Positions 61,401 through 64,000 of a stretch of 64,000 nucleotides of DNA are shown here, piece by piece. Within the stretch, counting starts at the first letter, position 1, and each line of letters begins with the position of its first letter. This stretch comes from an uncultured Lachnospiraceae bacterium (GTDB taxonomy: Bacteria > Bacillota > Clostridia > Lachnospirales > Lachnospiraceae). The position numbers and the translations under genes are program-made. The stretch spans positions 62,001 to 126,000 of the forward strand of contig CANQPJ010000003.1 of assembly GCA_947625755.1 (NCBI GenBank), in the 5' to 3' direction. Below the pieces are notes generated by a model. That model was given only the letters and a program-made list of their open reading frames with translations, did no database searches and was not told the origin of the DNA.

Positions 61401-64000
61401 GATTTTTATTTTCATCAACAATAAAGTGCGTCAGGGTCGGTTTATTCCTAAATACTTTAATCGCAACCGGATTTGGATCTTCCACTTTGTAGTTATTATT
61501 TCCGACCTGCATCTGGGTTACTTCCTGTTTGAATATACCGGCTGCCTTTGGCGCTGGCACAGTAATTTCATAAGTATCCGCTTCTTTTAACTTCGTAGTG
61601 CTGTAACTAGTATCCCCAATAAAAACTTTTCTTAAATCCTGATCAAAATTGGTATTAATCTTATACGTGATTACAACATCTTCTCCCTTATCTGCAAATT
61701 CCTTATTAATGCTTTCATCAACGATAGTAACCCTTGCTTCCGCATTTTTTTCCTTTGTAAATAAGTTGACAGTTTCAAATGTCTTACCATCGCCGACATC
61801 ATACTCCGCTTTTAAATCTATCAGATACCTGTAAGATTTTATTAAGGACATACTCAACGTATCTGCTCCCGGCTCTATTTTCTTTGTGGCAGCTACAACC
61901 CCTGCGCTATTTCTCATATATGCTGTCAGGGATTTTATGGTATTATGCGGGTCGTCAATCTGATAGTTGACAATAGCCTGATTATTAACTGCATCTTCCC
62001 GGATTTCATCATCCACGGTCTTTATGGTAGGAATAATATATTCATGTGTGTAAGTCAGATTCCGGTCAATTCTAAATGTTTTTTCACCCATACGAACACT
62101 TTCCACATGAATGGTATGAACGCCTTCTTTTCCCGGTTCCAGTTCCAGATGATATACGTTATTTGCATCTTTTGTAACTGTATGTTCCGTGCCATTAATT
62201 GTAATTGTGCTTACGTTCTCGTATGACATTATCTTGTTTTCAAAGGTCAGCTCTACCTTGTGTCCGTTTGGAACTCTTTTTGGCACACTTAAATTTCTGG
62301 CAACGAAATTTGGTTCATTCTTTCTTGCAATTTCAATCAATCTGGTTTCAGCAATTTCCCTGCCTGAATTAAATTCATCTTCAACAGAACTATCCAGATT
62401 ATAGTTTTTCTCAATGTTTAACGTATACTTTTCCCCCGGTGTTAAGCTAATGGTATAATCGTTTTCTCCTGTCCGAATCTTTGTTTTAAATACTTCACGA
62501 TTATCCTCATTATCATAGACTCTGATGAAACTATCCAACAGTGCATTGTCATTGTCTGTCACATTAAAGAATAAAGTTACGCTTGATTCATTGTTTGTCA
62601 CAGATAATCCGCTGATTTCCGGTTTATCCTTTAAAATTTCAATGTCTGCAAATGGCACGCTTCCTTTAAACTGCTCCCTGCTGACCACTTTGCCACTGTT
62701 GAGTTTTACATCAGAAATTTCTATTTTTTCTGCACCCGGTTCATTTTTTCCTTTTATTTCTACATAGTAATAGTCTACAGAACCGTCTTCTTTTTCAACA
62801 GTATGAACGGTAAACCATTCTCCTTCACCGGACTTATCCTCTAAATCATGAACTCTCACTTCAGACGGAACAAGCTCTGTTTTATTTGTACAATCAAACC
62901 TTAACTGTATCGGCTCATTTTTTGCAAAGTATTTCGTCTCTTCGTTTGTCTCATTTTTGAAGGTTTTCAAATTGCTGATATTTAACTCATAGTTAGACAA
63001 CAAGGTAAATGTCTGCTCTTTCCTGAATGTTGATTTGTTTGTGTTTTCGTCTTCGCCTGCTAACCGGTTAGTATCCAAATCATATTCAACTTCAATGGAA
63101 AGTGTATGCTCTACATCAGGCTCTACAATAAAGAATATACTGTTTGGACCCTTATGTATTGTCTGCTCCTGTCCTCCTACTGTTGCCTTTCCGGAAACCA
63201 TTGCATCATCCGGATCGGTAATCTCAAATGTGAACATAACCATTTCTTTTCCTAAATCATCAGAAGAAGAGAAACCTGTAATGTCTGGCACAGTCTTTAA
63301 TACATCGATTTCATCCGTATGCGGATTTTCCGAAAGATCAGCAAATTCATCATTGGTAAAAATAACCTTTGTCACTTTAATGTCATCATATCCGGCAGTC
63401 TCTGGTGCCTTGTATGCAACATTATAATTGTCCTCTGATTCTTTTGTAACGCTGTATTCTATACCTTTAATCACTACTTTTGAAACATCCAGCCCTGTAT
63501 TTGAGCGGATATTGTAACTGATAGCAATCGTTTCTCCTTTAGCCGGATATTTTTTGGAAATAGAATTTGTTTTCATTTGGACAACCGGAGAAATGGTTAA
63601 AATATCACTCTTCTTTAAAGAAGTCTGTATGTGCTTCTTTCCGTCTGCCAATTCGTAGTCTCCCTGTATTTCTACCATATATTTTCCGGCAGTTACACCA
63701 TCAAAGGAATTTTCTCTTCTATCTGCTCCAAACTCTTTTTCCTGAATTTTATTTCCGGTCTCATCCTGCAATACTGCATACAATTTTGTCAATGTGTTTT
63801 CTTCATCTGTTACGTCGAATTTCACATGAATCTGATTCTCCGCACCCTGAAGATTTATGTCGGTCACCACAGGGGCTTTTCTGAAAATTGTAGTTTTTAC
63901 CGTATCTGATAATTCTACTTCATCTCCATTGGCTAAAATCACACTGTCAATAGTAATTTCTGTTCTGTGGTCTACCTGCTCCGGTGTAATACTATACTCA
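55447..64000 (-). CDS. Giant M26/Zmp-like zinc metalloprotease surface protein (N-terminus beyond window)
   Basis: HETLHNQDSKIFLMGNGRRG Zmp-type HExxH context; M26/GLUG-like region (LDGNGRTIRNLHKPLFKTLRKATVENLVFKGI); long tandem-repeat N-terminal region; frame stays open to 64000 upstream of the track's GTG start at 63942. Confidence 0.85.
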   Translation of the reverse strand, partial: EYSITPEQVDHRTEITIDSVILANGDEVELSDTVKTTIFRKAPVVTDINLQGAENQIHVKFDVTDEENTLTKLYAVLQDETGNKIQEKEFGADRRENSFDGVTAGKYMVEIQGDYELADGKKHIQTSLKKSDILTISPVVQMKTNSISKKYPAKGETIAISYNIRSNTGLDVSKVVIKGIEYSVTKESEDNYNVAYKAPETAGYDDIKVTKVIFTNDEFADLSENPHTDEIDVLKTVPDITGFSSSDDLGKEMVMFTFEITDPDDAMVSGKATVGGQEQTIHKGPNSIFFIVEPDVEHTLSIEVEYDLDTNRLAGEDENTNKSTFRKEQTFTLLSNYELNISNLKTFKNETNEETKYFAKNEPIQLRFDCTNKTELVPSEVRVHDLEDKSGEGEWFTVHTVEKEDGSVDYYYVEIKGKNEPGAEKIEISDVKLNSGKVVSREQFKGSVPFADIEILKDKPEISGLSVTNNESSVTLFFNVTDNDNALLDSFIRVYDNEDNREVFKTKIRTGENDYTISLTPGEKYTLNIEKNYNLDSSVEDEFNSGREIAETRLIEIARKNEPNFVARNLSVPKRVPNGHKVELTFENKIMSYENVSTITINGTEHTVTKDANNVYHLELEPGKEGVHTIHVESVRMGEKTFRIDRNLTYTHEYIIPTIKTVDDEIREDAVNNQAIVNYQIDDPHNTIKSLTAYMRNSAGVVAATKKIEPGADTLSMSLIKSYRYLIDLKAEYDVGDGKTFETVNLFTKEKNAEARVTIVDESINKEFADKGEDVVITYKINTNFDQDLRKVFIGDTSYSTTKLKEADTYEITVPAPKAAGIFKQEVTQMQVGNNNYKVEDPNPVAIKVFRNKPTLTHFIVDENKNQLSFKINDADEAFTEDAILTVSDDSGNVATKLLTEGDAVYTFALNDIGMTQLNRNYHIVVHATYDLKPERDTNVNSVQNIMSLSGLNEVQTGEGETPDGEEIEDETSASEDIYERDVTLSGLEDYKFYFEDSGGFYIFSMNTDKNDMEVNFKSTNISDYKPAKIIIDGKEYSVAEGKTANKYKVLNYRPGSYDQEFLNYEKVILENGASFDIPCAVPIMVLREDPKFYLTDVEEDIEEQKIRFTFNLDDRDGKVVSDLKFVLRDSQNQIIDTKYVSVKDKMVEFNIPNPPTAKYKLSVYGDLFIFEGWNDKDQLLFSGEYDSKVNTSILNSEFSTRYPKKGQTITIDYTISSTKVVLIDPDDHDNLSKAINITNLVINGKEYDVEHLGGEKYRIYYPVQEDEGIEEINVSQINFSNDTIEEFHRNDKIEVLKDIPTVSNYKTENHIEDNKVVFTFDISDPDDVLDANPVYALVNGERKDLHVGENSVEYTVSLDELSQFEIKATYDLDTDQLSDENGDANSYTDETIFKKPFLLTGNYDVAFNDIKTFNTSGKETGYFEKNEDVGVSFDFEAKGSLYPESIVIDDVEYPLEKNEQTGRYSVRIKGSKNAGLVNAKINSVTLNSGNKVELNDEKISYEVLKDVVKVEQMEYYFDTNNQDIIHLETKISDVDQSGRKLWIAVKDEYGLELSVSEDTLKVGTNNITFNKTSADKYFVSVYSTYDRDCDSTDNINYFENSKIYKEVVTINNRYIEMKDVVDVQLYRYSDTGSVEKVESLSVNNLDVLENCLVKVTMRDIPQFFSRITDYEEENGKLKLVLDYGDAMIYNGRELKPLEVTLDILEDENFGYDGSFGALLDKMREKPDGSFTLDKDYDLEDFPANLDDSEAIINFDFTGHLDGNGRTIRNLHKPLFKTLRKATVENLVFKGITYLKPQDKSVVTKYGYGAKISNVHIDGVGFVNGDGKSNNATFAYQLRDGSVVENSSAVNINFAGYYLSQVNAGGVSYLYDSIIRNCYVQGKIMSGWHFNGGLVGITDNKSQITNNIINMSVTPYYGFGEGGNGGVVSNSNGVTLKNNLSLVSSGGNISTFYSPRSTISEQSENNYHLKDTTSYKSEGNGIKEISKEDINKSFFESLQFDKQIWNLENTSFDNLPTLKGDTVSFNDDGYKPDNSRVYIPDYNRIYHLPDYHPEKEVIYHNMYKLMPFYDAKEILTDGNKIKEDHFLNQKIIDYVLPYDKNGKLVSVLTTENYNSLAKISMVFEDGTEKEYEIDFDDYYGNVASYMIPDLNIGYNYSRFIIDKDAEIIKELIDEASKYDYTKDLDPITSGEDSRLYKEFYNEVTKRELEDFVEKMLVNCGYIPTFENDVLDNLIRQNIVENGKLKQMLYAYNYFKYWYDLDMDGVDVGESIMFHGDEMFDNRMTLLNLSEELVQGSNSATNVTGGFYNNYISRYTTIDNLGDFIDSYVTSLTDYKTGEDWFKANWHGGFYEAVPINNPKAYYTFWDHFKRSGNTQNSFLPLFSVPENSMYVITSPTQVFYGSLRIYVQNPDNPEEMKKFKEEKISNFTMQLRNFYQFASDYVGEEYLNPFVDQQYDMRTTLTSTGTVFNNPRTTQEPYHKYFAEALNKWPSPNGTGAYATGSEVFWTAIKLINGFNVATHETLHNQDSKIFLMGNGRRGVPEDYTAGNLQQYYNDGWISPNVMIDWPDTQEITQNFTYERVNTDKKMKDFYEKYFELNDFLDYIEAKAFFKLSDEEKAKVAVQVSYPKLANESKEVQEKGDSQVAYEPLTVDKVKGMNLNSMNDLWDNHIMLKPNVKKTTIQSPGAATDSIYNIHWYQPHADDDRADGPSFKWLAWELTGTGGYYDGYMAYFSQSYIGKKTGKNDLKTTDLIALRYITQDENITFKKYKMDRYDRLEKHWNDEGTYIDAQEIYEEYLKALTNDAARGDRKLTQSTAVKKKYFLKIKKETRDLRVSAFDKKTDAPQEETTE

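Overview
The window is a chromosomal segment from a low-GC Firmicute. Gene content suggests Lachnospiraceae/Clostridia, but this is inferred from protein character and not searched. Much of it is ordinary housekeeping: a partial glycogen debranching/pullulanase-type enzyme, an ABC-F ATPase, pheA, a folC-folE-folP-folBK folate cluster, tRNA-Pro(CGG), a UvrD-type helicase, gltX, exoDNase III, DHFR, mutY and a NitT/TauT-type ABC transporter. The accessory content is rich in secreted proteins: a 1527-aa metallophosphoesterase, a heptad-repeat lipoprotein next to an MMPL transporter with a TetR regulator, a five-gene surface operon (Ig-like, subtilase, two LRR paralogs, an InlB-repeat LRR protein), an SGNH-type protein, and a giant M26/Zmp-like metalloprotease running off the right edge. 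The most interesting part is about 39.5-45.9 kb. A GHKL histidine kinase/LytTR response-regulator pair sits with four minus-strand promoters. Each carries two 15-bp direct repeats (ACTATCGTTTACGCA) at a fixed 21-bp period, exactly 7 bp upstream of a -35-like element. Three of the four promoters are followed by a conserved ~145-nt structured leader/sRNA-like element with compensatory base changes among copies. One copy leads into the surface-protein operon, one into a decayed LRR gene, one lies just downstream of the regulator gene, and the fourth promoter drives the two-component system itself. I propose this as an agr-like LytTR regulon with a multicopy RNA module. No ribosomal RNA, CRISPR array or intact transposon was recognised.
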